This document shows, in pieces, positions 45,975 through 55,800 of a stretch of 64,000 nt of DNA. This DNA comes from Acidovorax benzenivorans (GTDB taxonomy: Bacteria > Pseudomonadota > Gammaproteobacteria > Burkholderiales > Burkholderiaceae_C): the NCBI RefSeq assembly GCF_028680575.1, contig NZ_JAPCKI010000001.1:597781-661780 (forward strand), read 5' to 3'. The position numbers and the translations under genes were made by a program. Numbering within the stretch: position 1 is the stretch's first letter; the number at the start of each line of letters is the position of its first letter. The notes under the pieces are model-generated. The model was not told the origin of the DNA and searched no databases. It worked only from the letters and a program-made list of their open reading frames with translations.

Positions 45975-46913
45975 TTACGAAGTCATTGGCAACAAGGCGT
46001 TACCGCGCCCCAGTCCTCGGCCGTTCAACACCGGCTCCCTGGCCAGGTGCTCGCGTGCCCATTCCACAAAGGCGCGCACCTTTGCCGGAGCCCGCCGCCC
46101 TGCTGGGTACACGATGTGCACGGGCACGGGTGGCAGCTCGTGCTCGGCCAGCACGATGCGCAGCCGCCCGGCGCGCAGGCTGGCAGCTGCCTGGTAGGCG
46201 AGGCAACGGGTCAGGCCAATGCCGGCCTCTGCGGCGGCAATGTCTACCTCATTGCTGTTGCTGATCCATGTGAACTGCGGCTGGCCTGTGGCGCCGTCAC
46301 GAAACTTCCAGGGTGCTGGAGCGCGTGCGTCGAAGGCGAAGCCGATGGCCCGGTGGCTGCTCAGGTCGGCCGGGTGGCGTGGCTTGCCGTGTTGCGTCAG
46401 GTACGCGGGTGACGCCACCACCAGGCGGCGCAGCGCGCCCACCTGCACGGCGGTGAGGCCCGAGTCGGGCAGTTGCGCGATGCGGATGGCCACGTCCATG
46501 CCTTCGTCCAGCAAGTGCACCAGCCGGTTGACGAACAGCGTGCGCACCTGCACGCGCGGTTGCACCTGCAGAAAGCCCTGCACGATGGGCGCCACATGCT
46601 GGATGCCGAACATCTGCGGCGCGGTGATGGACAGCAGGCCCTGCGCCTCGGCCTGTGCCCCGCTGGCGGCCTGCTCGGCCTCGTGCAGGTCGTTCAGGAT
46701 GGGGCGGCAGTCTTGCAAAAAGCGCTCGCCAGCCTCGGTCAGCCGCACCATGCGCGTGCTGCGCTGGAACAGCAACACACCCAACCTGGCCTCCAGCGCC
46801 GCAATGGCGCGCGTGACGGCCGTGGCCGAGCAGCCCAGCCGCCGCCCCGCCACGGCAAAGCCGCCAGCATCGGCCACGGTCACAAAACAGCGCAGGGTGT
46901 CGAGATAGTCCAT
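45975..46913 (-). CDS. LysR-type transcriptional regulator
   Basis: This 312-residue regulator opens MDYLDTLRCFVTVADAGGFA with the winged helix LGCSATAVTRAIAALEARLG, followed by a LysR effector domain. It is divergent from a glutathione S-transferase/FMN-oxidase pair, and the gap contains repeated CGCAAT motifs. It probably regulates that pair; the ligand is unknown. Confidence 0.93.
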   Translation of the reverse strand: MDYLDTLRCFVTVADAGGFAVAGRRLGCSATAVTRAIAALEARLGVLLFQRSTRMVRLTEAGERFLQDCRPILNDLHEAEQAASGAQAEAQGLLSITAPQMFGIQHVAPIVQGFLQVQPRVQVRTLFVNRLVHLLDEGMDVAIRIAQLPDSGLTAVQVGALRRLVVASPAYLTQHGKPRHPADLSSHRAIGFAFDARAPAPWKFRDGATGQPQFTWISNSNEVDIAAAEAGIGLTRCLAYQAAASLRAGRLRIVLAEHELPPVPVHIVYPAGRRAPAKVRAFVEWAREHLAREPVLNGRGLGRGNALLPMTS

Positions 46914-46922
46914 GCGCCAATT

Positions 46923-46939
46923 ATTGCGAATGGCGCAAT
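46923..46939. promoter_or_regulatory. Candidate LysR operator
   Basis: ATTGCG-AATGG-CGCAAT is a perfect 6-base inverted repeat with a five-base centre, ten bases upstream of the LysR start. Two more CGCAAT half-sites occur in tandem at 46969-46982, closer to the divergent GST gene. The set resembles recognition and activation sites of a LysR protein. Confidence 0.6.
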
Positions 46940-47030
46940 TATGAAAAGCGGTTGTTGGCTATTCACGGCGCAATTCGCAATAGCTATCGTTGAGCCATCT
47001 TTCACCCCCAACCACAGACGAGGTTTCTCG

Positions 47031-47672
47031 ATGCTCCCCTCCACCCCGCTGCAGCTGTACCGCATGCCCATTTCGGGCCATTGCCATCGCGTTGAACTGA
47101 TGTTGTCCCTGCTCGGTCTGCCCTGTGTGCTGATCGATGTGAACCTGCTGCGCGGCGAACACCAGCGCGCGGAGTTCCTGGCACTCAACCCGCTGGGCCA
47201 GGTGCCCGTGCTGGTGGACGCTGGCCAGGTGCTGAGCGACAGCAATGGCATTCTGGTTTACCTGGTGCAGCGCTATGCCCCCGGCAGTGCCTGGCTGCCG
47301 CAGGACGCCGTGGGGCAGGCGCAGTTGCAGCGCTGGTTCAGCCTGGCGGCGGGCTTTCTGGCGCCTGGTATCGGGGGGCCGCGCTTTGCGACGTTGACCG
47401 GCCGCGCCGTGAACGAGGTGGCGCAGGCCACCGGCAAGCGACTGCTTGCCTTCATGGAGGACGAGCTGCAGGGGCGGGCCTGGCTGCTCGGGGGCTCGGC
47501 GCCGAGCCTGGCCGATGTGGCCATGGTCAGCTACACCTCGCAGGCCCACCTGGCGGGGCTGCCGTTGGATGCGTACCCGCGCATTGCCGCCTGGGTGGCC
47601 CGCATGCAGGCCTTGCCGGGCTACCCGCTGCTGGCCGACCATCTGCCCACAGACGAGCAGGTGGAGGCGTGA
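47031..47672 (+). CDS. Glutathione S-transferase family protein
   Basis: This 213-residue protein has an N-terminal domain with LYRMPISGHCHRVELMLSLL and LNPLGQVPVLVDAGQVLSDSN, a clear glutathione-site pattern, and a helical C-terminal domain. It overlaps the following FMN-binding protein gene by four bases (GTGA), so translation is coupled. Likely cytoplasmic; the electrophile is unknown. Confidence 0.93.
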   Translation: MLPSTPLQLYRMPISGHCHRVELMLSLLGLPCVLIDVNLLRGEHQRAEFLALNPLGQVPVLVDAGQVLSDSNGILVYLVQRYAPGSAWLPQDAVGQAQLQRWFSLAAGFLAPGIGGPRFATLTGRAVNEVAQATGKRLLAFMEDELQGRAWLLGGSAPSLADVAMVSYTSQAHLAGLPLDAYPRIAAWVARMQALPGYPLLADHLPTDEQVEA

Positions 47673-48667
47673 CAGCCACGGTACCCACTGCATCGATAAC
47701 TGCGCCGGTGCCGCCAGAGGCTTTCCACCCCGGTGAGCAGGCCCTGCAGGCGCGCGTGGGCGTGCGCGAGCGGATGGCGGCGGTGGGTGCCATGGTGCTG
47801 CGCGACCACATGCCCGACCAGCACCGAGAGCTGTTTGAAAAGCTGCCCACCTTGCTGCTGGGTGCGCTGGATGAACAAGGCCAGCCGTGGGCCACGATGC
47901 TCGCGGGACCGCCCGGTTTTGTGCACACCCCCGATGGGCAGCACATGCAGATCGCCACGGCGCCGAGCCCTGCGGACCCGGTGCTGACGCAACTGACTCC
48001 CGGTGCGGCCGTGGGCGTGTTGGGGCTGGAACCCCACACGCGGCGGCGCAACCGCATGAACGGGCGGGTGACAGTGTTTGGCGGCCACGGCCTGGGCGTT
48101 CAGGTGGTGCAGAGCTTTGGCAACTGTCCCAAGTACATCCAGGCGCGCGAACCGGGCTTGCGCGCCGCGTTGGTCGCTCCAGGCCCGGTGCAGTGGCTGG
48201 GTGCCGAACTGGATGCCGCCGCCTTGGCGCGCGTGCAGCGCGCCGACACGCTGTTTATCGCCAGTGCCTCGGCGCCGCAACCCGGCGCCGGGCACAGCGA
48301 AGGCGTGGATGTGTCGCACCGGGGCGGAGAGCCGGGCTTTGTGCATGTGGCGCACACGGCTGGGGGTGTGGTGCTGAGCCTGCCGGATTACCCCGGCAAC
48401 CAGTTCTTCAACACCCTGGGCAACCTCACCTTGCACCCGCTGGCCGGCTTGCTGGTGGTGGACTATGACGAGGGCGGTTTGCTCCACATCGCGGCGCAGG
48501 CGGAGGTGTTGTGGGACGACGTAGCGCGTGCGCCCTGGCCCGGTGCGCAGCGGGTGCTGCGCCTCACGGTGTTGCGTGCCCTGTGGCGGCCGCAGGTGCT
48601 GCCCTGGCGCTGGACACCGCCGGTGTCGGCCCCTCAGTTCAAGGTGATGCGCGAGGCGCCTTTGTGA
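47669..48667 (+). CDS. Pyridoxamine 5'-phosphate oxidase-like FMN-binding protein
   Basis: This 332-residue protein has a split-barrel flavin-binding domain in the middle (LLLGALDEQGQPWATMLAG; GNCPKYIQAR) as in the PNPOx-like family, with a second barrel half toward the C-terminus. It starts with GTG overlapping the glutathione S-transferase stop. Related GST-linked flavoproteins are thought to reduce small molecules, but the substrate is unknown. Confidence 0.88.
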   Translation: MTATVPTASITAPVPPEAFHPGEQALQARVGVRERMAAVGAMVLRDHMPDQHRELFEKLPTLLLGALDEQGQPWATMLAGPPGFVHTPDGQHMQIATAPSPADPVLTQLTPGAAVGVLGLEPHTRRRNRMNGRVTVFGGHGLGVQVVQSFGNCPKYIQAREPGLRAALVAPGPVQWLGAELDAAALARVQRADTLFIASASAPQPGAGHSEGVDVSHRGGEPGFVHVAHTAGGVVLSLPDYPGNQFFNTLGNLTLHPLAGLLVVDYDEGGLLHIAAQAEVLWDDVARAPWPGAQRVLRLTVLRALWRPQVLPWRWTPPVSAPQFKVMREAPL

Positions 48668-48790
48668 GACGGATTTCCAACTTGGGACACTAGGGGCCGC
48701 ACCACCGATGGGCAGCGAGCGAGGCGGTGGTGCCGCCCGACGCACATGAGGCGTCGTACTTGGCGGCGTCGGTCAGGATGGCGGTTTGGC

Positions 48791-48825
48791 CTGCAAATTC
48801 ACCGGGTGAATTTGCAGTTTTTTTT
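48791..48825 (+). terminator. Strong Rho-independent terminator
   Basis: CTGCAAATTCAC and GTGAATTTGCAG form a perfect 12-base stem with a three-base loop, followed by eight T. It lies 123 bases after the flavoprotein stop. Upstream, 48699-48733 has another hairpin (GCACCACCG/CGGTGGTGC). The interval 48668-48952 holds these and a dispersed repeat, and no clear gene; a small RNA ending at this terminator is possible. Confidence 0.9.
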
Positions 48826-48872
48826 GGGCGCCAGACATCAGCCTGGGCCCAAAAGGCATCCATGAAATGCTT

Positions 48873-48926
48873 CCAATTTGATAGCTGCTAGCGCATGATT
48901 CATATGCGCTAGAGGCCAAAAATGCT
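48873..48926 (+). repeat. GATAGC-type dispersed repeat
   Basis: The copy reads CCAATTTGATAGCTGCTAGC, GCATGATTCATATGCGCTAG and AGGCCAAAAATGCT, close to the family consensus. It lies just beyond the 3' end of the minus-strand ligB-like gene. Confidence 0.85.
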
Positions 48927-48952
48927 AAAAATCCCGACGTCTCGGCTCGAAT

Positions 48953-49798
48953 TTACACAGTTTCCAGCGCCATGACAGCGGTCGCCGTGTTCGAGATCGG
49001 GATGTGATAGTTGCTGTGCACCCGACGCACGCCCGCGCTGGCAGTGGCCAAGGCGCCCCGCATGGCCACCCACATCAGCAGCTCCACGCCCTGGGTGCCG
49101 GTCTTTTCCACCAGCTCGTGCACGCTGAACTGCGTGATCCACTCAGGGTTGGTGCTCAGGCTCTCGATGAACTGCAGGTCAAACGCTTTGTTGATGAAGC
49201 CCGCGCGCTCGCCGTCGAGCTGGTGGCTGAGGCCGCCCGAGGCAATCACCGCCACCTTCTTGTCGCTGTTCCAGCTCTGGATCGCCTGGCCCACGGCCTT
49301 GCCCAGCGCATAACAGCGCTTGGCCGATGGCAGCGGAAACTGCACGGTGTTGATGCACACCGGCACCACCGTCACGGGGCAATCGCCCTCGGGCCAGAAG
49401 AGCTTGAGCGGCAGCGTGCAGGCGTGGTCCACCAGCATCTCCTGGCAGGTGGTCACGTCAAATTCCTGATCGATCAGCGTGTTGATGAGGTGCCACGACA
49501 AGTCCACCTCGCCTGGGAACGGTGGCAGCGTGGGGATGCCCCAGCCTTCATCGGCGTTGTTGTATTGGGCGGCAGCACCCACCGCAAAGGTGGGCATCTT
49601 GTCGAGGAAGAAGTTCAGGCCGTGGTCGTTGTAGAACATCACCACCACGTCGGGCTTTTTCTCGCCCAGCCATTGGCGGATGGGCGGAAAGCCGTCGAAG
49701 AAGGGCTTCCAGTAAGGCTCGTTCTGCAGGCCCTTGTGGATGGCGTTGCCAATGGCCGGAATGTGCGAAGTGCCGAGGCCGCCGATGAGTTGTGCCAT
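48953..49798 (-). CDS. Protocatechuate 4,5-dioxygenase beta-type subunit (LigB-like)
   Basis: This 281-residue protein is a class III extradiol dioxygenase catalytic subunit. It resembles LigB along its length: iron ligands His12 (GTSHIPAIG) and His59 (VVVMFYNDHG), the acid-base His in GGLSHQLDGERAG, and the ligand Glu in GVELLMWVAMRGAL. The expected reaction is ring opening of protocatechuate (or a close relative such as gallate) between carbons 4 and 5. The start MAQLIGGL follows GGAGACATCAC. It lies 11 bases after the LigA-like gene. No other 4,5-cleavage pathway gene is in the window. Confidence 0.93.
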   Translation of the reverse strand: MAQLIGGLGTSHIPAIGNAIHKGLQNEPYWKPFFDGFPPIRQWLGEKKPDVVVMFYNDHGLNFFLDKMPTFAVGAAAQYNNADEGWGIPTLPPFPGEVDLSWHLINTLIDQEFDVTTCQEMLVDHACTLPLKLFWPEGDCPVTVVPVCINTVQFPLPSAKRCYALGKAVGQAIQSWNSDKKVAVIASGGLSHQLDGERAGFINKAFDLQFIESLSTNPEWITQFSVHELVEKTGTQGVELLMWVAMRGALATASAGVRRVHSNYHIPISNTATAVMALETV

Positions 49799-49809
49799 GT
49801 GATGTCTCC

Positions 49810-50157
49810 TTATTTGCCCGCTGCGACCAGCATGGCCTTGAATTCGTCCTTGCTCATGCCCGTCTGCTGCGCGCCGATGTCCTGCATGTCCAGCTTGAAG
49901 ATGCCCGCGAACTTGGCCAGGTAGTAGGCGTTGCCACCCGCAGCGATGAGCTGCAGCACGTTCTTGGCGCGGATGGCGGCGGCCTGCTGCTCGTTCAGGC
50001 CGTACTTGCGCATGTACGCCTCTTCGTCGGCCACAAAGGCCTTGCGGTTGGCCTCGTCGTTGAACGAAAAGCACATCTTGTTCAGGGCATAGCCCTTGCG
50101 GGCCTGGTCGCCATCGAACGGCGTGGTGCCGGGGATCGGGGGGTGTTTGGAAGGCAT
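49810..50157 (-). CDS. Protocatechuate 4,5-dioxygenase alpha-type subunit (LigA-like)
   Basis: This 115-residue all-helical protein matches the LigA family (ALNKMCFSFNDEANRKAFVA; YMRKYGLNEQQAAAI; GGNAYYLAKFAGIFKLDMQD). LigA covers the active site of LigB. It is about 20 residues shorter than LigA of Sphingobium. The ATG at 50157 is preceded by CGGAGAC. It forms a two-gene operon with the LigB-like gene and is divergent from a LysR gene. Confidence 0.92.
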   Translation of the reverse strand: MPSKHPPIPGTTPFDGDQARKGYALNKMCFSFNDEANRKAFVADEEAYMRKYGLNEQQAAAIRAKNVLQLIAAGGNAYYLAKFAGIFKLDMQDIGAQQTGMSKDEFKAMLVAAGK

Positions 50158-50242
50158 GGAAGTCTCCGGGTCTTGATCTGAGTCAGTCCGCAGTGTCGTG
50201 ATGCCATTGCCAAAGATGAAGGGGGCAAAGATCATCGAATGC

Positions 50243-51154
50243 ATGAGCAAATTCGATGGATCGGGCCTGGACGGCCACCTGCTGAAGCTGCTGCTGGCCG
50301 TGCTGGAGACGGGCAGCATCACGGCGGCGGCCGAGCGCCTGGGCGTCACCCAGTCGGCGGTGAGCCACCTGCTCGACAAGCTGCGCGCCATCACGGGCGA
50401 CCCGCTGTTTGTGAAGCGCGGGCGCGGCATCGTGCCCACTGCGCGGGCCGAGGCGCTGGCCCAGCCCGCGCGCGACATGCTGCACCAGATGCAGTTGTTT
50501 GCCCAAGGGGCGGAGTTTGATCCAGCAGCGTGGCAGACCGAGCTGACCATTGCCGCCAACGACTTCCAGCGCGATTTGCTGCTGCCCGCCCTGGCTGCAC
50601 GCCTGCGCAGCGCCGCACCGGGTGTCACGCTGCGCATCGTGCCCAGCGGCGCGCCCAGCGCCGAGCTGCTGCGCTCGGACGCCTGCCAGCTCGTCATCAG
50701 CCCCCGCCCGCCGGACGGCACCGACATCGTGCAAAAGCGTTTGTTTGAAGACCAGTACCGCGTGTTCTACGACGCCAGCGTGCGCAGCGCCCCCGCCACC
50801 GAGGCCGACTACCTGGCTGCCGACCATGCCACCGTGGCGTATGAGGCGCACCGGGGGCTGGACCTGGACCGCCAGCTGCTGGCCCGTGGCGTGCGCCGCC
50901 GCTTTGCCGTGCGTGTGCCGGGCTTTGCTGCGCTACCGGCGTTTGTGCGTGGCACGGCGCTGCTTACCACCGCCCCATCGCTACTGGCCCGCACGGCCCT
51001 GGCAAGCCTTGCCAGCGCGCCCGTACCGGTGGTGTGCCCGGCCATGCCGATGTACTTGATCTGGCATGCGCGGTATCAGCAGGACGCGGCGCATAGGTGG
51101 TTGAGGGGGGAGGTCGAAGGGGTGGTGGGGCCGGTGTTGTTGGAGGCCGCCTAG
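50243..51154 (+). CDS. LysR-type transcriptional regulator
   Basis: This 303-residue regulator has the winged helix LLKLLLAVLETGSITAAAER/LGVTQSAVSHLLDKLR and a LysR effector domain. It faces the ligA-ligB genes across 85 bases and probably activates them with an aromatic inducer. TTGCC and GGCAA half-sites at about 50207 and 50224 may be its operator. A start at 50198 is possible but would cover most of the gap. Confidence 0.92.
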   Translation: MSKFDGSGLDGHLLKLLLAVLETGSITAAAERLGVTQSAVSHLLDKLRAITGDPLFVKRGRGIVPTARAEALAQPARDMLHQMQLFAQGAEFDPAAWQTELTIAANDFQRDLLLPALAARLRSAAPGVTLRIVPSGAPSAELLRSDACQLVISPRPPDGTDIVQKRLFEDQYRVFYDASVRSAPATEADYLAADHATVAYEAHRGLDLDRQLLARGVRRRFAVRVPGFAALPAFVRGTALLTTAPSLLARTALASLASAPVPVVCPAMPMYLIWHARYQQDAAHRWLRGEVEGVVGPVLLEAA

Positions 51155-51255
51155 TGAGACTGGCAGGTGCTGCTTGAACCCGGTACCCAGGCGATTGCAA
51201 GTGGCTTGAGTACGATAGCGTCGGCTCCTCCAGAGCCCGTCACATCAAATTGGTC

Positions 51256-51636
51256 ATGTACCTACTCAAATTTCTTTTCACTGCATTGGCGTGCCTGTCA
51301 TTCACCTTGGCCGCTTATTGCTTTGCCCATATTCCCCTTATTAAAAAATCCACGGAGGGTGCCGTTGAGTTTCTGGAGCAACGTCAAATAGATACAACGC
51401 GTTTGGGTGAGCTGGACAAAGAGATGGTGAATGAAGCCTTGCGAACCATTCGGTACAACAGCCGCGTTTTGAGCAACGCTCACGCGAAAATTTGGTGGGC
51501 CAGCGTGTGTGGTTTCCTGATGATTGGCTTCATAAGCCTTGCCATGGTGTGGACTGCGGTCAAGAAAGGCCGAGTCGCTGACGCATTGGCGATGGCAGTT
51601 CCAGTGCCGCACACACATTCCGATATCCGCGAATGA
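51256..51636 (+). CDS. Small two-helix membrane protein, unknown
   Basis: This 126-residue protein has a hydrophobic helix at residues 3-22 and a second at about 83-102 (WWASVCGFLMIGFISLAMVW), with a charged helical region between. I recognise no family. The coding sequence is visibly less GC-rich than its neighbours, with many A/T third positions, which suggests foreign origin. The ATG at 51256 is weakly supported; TTG at 51250 is in frame. Confidence 0.6.
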   Translation: MYLLKFLFTALACLSFTLAAYCFAHIPLIKKSTEGAVEFLEQRQIDTTRLGELDKEMVNEALRTIRYNSRVLSNAHAKIWWASVCGFLMIGFISLAMVWTAVKKGRVADALAMAVPVPHTHSDIRE

Positions 51637-51669
51637 GCCAACCGGCTGGCGGCGCTGCAGCCACCGCTC

Positions 51670-52551
51670 TCACTTTTCCTGGGGCCGGTCTCTTAGCAAC
51701 GCCCCCCGCAACAGTCGCGTCGCCCGGTCCCGCAACCCCACCGGCGTGCCAGGCCGCACCGGGTGCTTGCGTGCTTCCACACAGGCCGCCAAAAAGTCAT
51801 GGAGGATGGCCGTGTCGTCCAGCGTATTCGAGCCCTGCTTGTGGAACTCCGGGTGCCATTGCGTGGCCGCGATGTAGCCGCGCCCCGGTGCGGGTTTCAG
51901 GCGAATCGCCTCGGGCACGCCATCGGGTTCACTCAGTGCCTCGACCTCGAACTCGGGGGCCAGCCGTTTGATGCCCTGGTGGTGAATGCTGTTGACTCGC
52001 GCACGTGGCATGCTGGGGTACAGCTTGGCCAGGTGCGAGTCGGGCACGATCTGGATGTCGTGGAAATGCTGGTCGTAGGTGGTGGCGTTGCGGTGCTGCT
52101 GGGCACCGGGGTGCTGGGTCTCGATGTCCTGGTACAGCGCACCGCCAAAGGCCACGTTGATGAGTTGCAGGCCCCGGCACACACCAAAGATGGGCTTGCC
52201 CACCTGGGCAAAGGCCTTGACCACGGCCAGGTCGTACAGATCACGCACGCGGTCGCCCACCCACTCCTCGCGCAGGGGCTCCTCGCCGTAGTTGCCCGGC
52301 CACACGTCGGCGCCGCCGTGCATCACGATGCCGTCCAGCCACTCGGCGTAGTGGTCCAGCGTCACGTCGCCGCGCGCCGTCTCGCCCGTGGGGCACGGCA
52401 CCATCACCACCATGGCACCGGCCGACATCAGCCAGTGGGCGATGGACTGCTCGACGTACTGCAGCGTCTTGCCGGTGAACAGGGGGCGCGCAGCGTCGGC
52501 ATGTTGAAAGCAGGCGGACAGGCCGATCTTGAGGCGGGGGGTAGCGGGCAT
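51670..52551 (-). CDS. Gamma-glutamyl-gamma-aminobutyrate hydrolase (PuuD-like)
   Basis: This 293-residue class I glutamine amidotransferase-like hydrolase has the nucleophile Cys in KPIFGVCRGLQLINVAFGG and the catalytic His in AATQWHPEFH. PuuD-type enzymes release GABA from gamma-glutamyl-GABA in putrescine breakdown. Here no other puu gene is near, so the exact substrate is uncertain. The ATG at 52551 starts MPATPRLKIG; upstream in-frame sequence is not similar to the family. The gap to the FecR gene (52552-52866) has no gene, only an imperfect hairpin at 52807-52835. Confidence 0.92.
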   Translation of the reverse strand: MPATPRLKIGLSACFQHADAARPLFTGKTLQYVEQSIAHWLMSAGAMVVMVPCPTGETARGDVTLDHYAEWLDGIVMHGGADVWPGNYGEEPLREEWVGDRVRDLYDLAVVKAFAQVGKPIFGVCRGLQLINVAFGGALYQDIETQHPGAQQHRNATTYDQHFHDIQIVPDSHLAKLYPSMPRARVNSIHHQGIKRLAPEFEVEALSEPDGVPEAIRLKPAPGRGYIAATQWHPEFHKQGSNTLDDTAILHDFLAACVEARKHPVRPGTPVGLRDRATRLLRGALLRDRPQEK

Positions 52552-52866
52552 GTGGGAAAGCTCCAGGCAGCGCTTGGTGCGCGTGATCAGTGCAGTCGTG
52601 GAATGGAGGACTGACGCAGTTGTAGCACCGCGCCCCCATGGCGTCTGTAGGAAAGGGCCGTGCAGAGCGGCGCAGCACCGCCATGGTTGGCGGGCGCGCG
52701 CCATCTGTCACAACGTGCTACGAAATGTGGCTTTCTTCATGAAATGTGTCTGTATGCCCCTGGGGATCGGGCGAATTTTGTGGAGGTGCTCGCCATAATT
52801 TCGGCTCACCCGGCGCCAGGGAGGGGCGCCCGGTGGCGCGATGCCCCCTTCCCGGAAAGCAAAAAA

Positions 52867-55800
52867 ATGTCCCATCCAAGATTCCGTTTGTCCGTGCTGG
52901 CCGCACTGGTTGCAGCGGCCTGCCCGCTGATGGCCCAGGCCACCGTGCCGGCCGGTGCTGCTGCCGAGATCATCAGCCTGCAAGGCACAGGCGACCAGCG
53001 CGCTGCTGCGGCAGCCGACTGGGGGCCTGCCCGCCTGGCCCAGGCCCTGGCCCAGGGCGACTTTGTGCGCACGCGCCAGGCCGCCAAGATGGCGCTGCTG
53101 TTTGCGGATGACACCCAGTTGCGCCTGCACCAGAACACGGTGCTGCAGGTCAAGGGCGTGGCCACTCCGGCGCAGCCGGTGACCACCTTGCTGCTCAATG
53201 CCGGCCGTGCGTGGACCCAGACCAAGCGCGCCGATGGCAGCCGCCTGAACCTGGAGACACCGGCCGCCACGGCGGCCATCCGGGGCACCGACTGGGACAT
53301 CAGTGTGGAGGACGATGGCCGCACGCTGATCACCGTGTTGTCGGGCACGGTGGAGTTTTCCAACGCGCAGGGCTCGGTGTCGGTGGGCGCCAACGAAGCG
53401 GCGCTGGCCGAAGTGGGCAAGGCCCCGGTCAAGCTGGTGTTGAGCCAGCCGCGCGACCGCATTCAGTGGGTCAATGCATTGCGGGCCGACCCGGTGCATC
53501 ACCTGTCTGCCGAGCCCGTGCCTGCGGCGCTGGCGCCCGTGCGGGATGCCCTGGCGGCGCGCGACCTGGCGGCGGCCCGCGCTGCGCTGGCGCAAGCGCG
53601 TACCACCGCAGCGCCTGCATGGGTGGAGGTGTTCGATGCGGCCGTGGCGCTGCAGGCGGGCGACCTGCTGGCCGCGCGCGGGTCGCTGGCGCGGCAGGTG
53701 GCTGGCGCTGACGCCGCGCCGCTGCCCGCGTGGCTCATGCAGTCCGACGTACAGCTCATGGAGGGCGAAGGGGCTGCGGCGGCCACCACGCTGCGCACTG
53801 CGCTGCAGCGCTGGCCTGCCCACCCGGCACTGGTGGCACAACTGGCGCGGGTGCAGATATTGAGCGACCGTGTGGACGAAGCCGTCGCCACCCTGGCCCC
53901 GGCGCAAGGCACGGCCCATGCCGACCTGGCGCTGGTGCGCGCCGAGCTGGCCCGGCGCCGGGGCGATGCGCCCGGCACGCTGGCCGCCTATGCCGAGGCC
54001 CAGACGCTGGCACCTGGCGATGCGCGCGCTTGGCAAGGCCTGGGCAGTGCACACGCCGAACGCGAAGACCCGCGCCCCGCCCGCGAGAACCTGCGACGCG
54101 CCCTGCAACTATCGCCGCAGTCGCCTGGCGCCTGGGGCGAGCTGGGCACGTTGGAGACCTTTGTGAACGAGTTCACCGAGGCGGGCCAGGCCTTTGCCAC
54201 CGCGCTGGGCGACAACCCGGCGGACTATGTCGCACTCACCGGTCAGGGGCTGCTGCACCTCAAGCAGGGGCAGCCGGACGCCGCGCTGGATGCGTTCTTG
54301 CGGGCGGGCGTGATGGAGCCGCGTTATGCCCGCGCCAAGACCTGGACCGCCGTGGCCTACTACCAGCTGGGCCGCCACCAGGATGCGCTGACCACTTTGC
54401 AACAAGCCATCGTGCTGGACGACAAGGACCCGGTGCCCCACATGCTGCTCGCGCAGATCCACACCGATCTGTTCCAGCCCGGCGAAGCGGTGGAGGCCGC
54501 GCGCGCCGCCGTGGCGCGCATGCCTTACCTCAAGTCGCTCAACCAGGTGGCCAATGACCAGAAGGGCAGCGCCAACCTGGGCGCATCGCTGGCGTTCTTT
54601 GGCATGGAGGACTGGGCGCTGGAGATGGCGCAGCAGAGCTTCTATCCCTACTGGGGCGGCAGCCACCTGTTCATGGCCGACCGCTATGCGGGCGAGTTCA
54701 ACAAGAACTCGGCGCTGTTCCAGGGCTTTCTGACCGACCCCATGGCCTTTGGCGCCAGCCAGCGGTATTCGTCACTGCTGCAGCAGCCGGGGGCGCACGG
54801 CGCGGTGGGCGTGACGCTGGACCGGGATCTTTACCGCATGCGCGCACCGGCGGTCACGCTCAACGGCATGGACAACACCCACGTGCCCGTGTCGTGGTTC
54901 TTCAAGGCGCAGTCGGCCCATGCGGCCGAATTTCCGTTCGACCTGCAAGTCAACAACTCGCCCGCCGTGCGCGGTGGCTATGGTGATGTACGTGCGCACG
55001 CTGTGACGGTGGGCGCCGGCATGCAGCCGACCGAACGCATCAACCTGTTTGCCTATGCGAACCACTTCGACATGCGCCTGGGCAGCCAGAACCTGTTCGA
55101 GACGGCCATGGACAACCAAAGCACCCAGGGCGCGCTGGGCATGTCCTACCGCTGGGGCCCCACCGAGCAGACCTGGATCAAGATCGGTCGCAGCGTGGAG
55201 CGCATCCTGCTGCAGCGCTATCCCACGTTGTACCTGGAGCCCCCGTTCATCAGCCTCATGGGAGTGAGCAGTCTGCCGAAGAAGCAGTTCAACGACCTGC
55301 AGCTGCGCCACACGGTAGACACCGCACCGGGAAGCCGCTGGAGCGTGGCGCTGGAGCATGTGCGTGAGCGCCAGAACAACCTGATCGCCGGGCAGGCGGC
55401 CGTGGCGGCGGAGATCCCCGGTGTGGGCACCTACCGGGACGATCTCTATGTGGCGGGCTACAACCATGTGGACCGGCGTTATACCGGCCTGACCCTGGCC
55501 ACCACCCAGCGCCTGGACCCGGCACTGAGCCTGGACGCCACCCTGGGCCTGCAACAGATCCGCCACCGTGTGGACGGCCTGACCCAGAGCTATCTCGTGA
55601 ACCTGGACCATCTCAGCGAAGTACAGGCACGCCGTGCTGACATGGAGCGGGTAGTCACGCCACGCGTGGGCCTGGTGTGGCAGCCCGCGTCGGGCACGAC
55701 GGTGCGCATGGCTTACCAGGACTGGTTGCGGCCCTTGAGTGTCTCCACGCTCACCAGCGTGGAGACTGCAGGCATCCCCGTCGAGGACCGGCTTGTCGAA

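Noticed and set aside
52796-52866. CATAAT-like -10 element upstream of the FecR/barrel gene
   Set aside because: No acceptable -35 element at 16-18 bases was found, so a promoter call is not supported.
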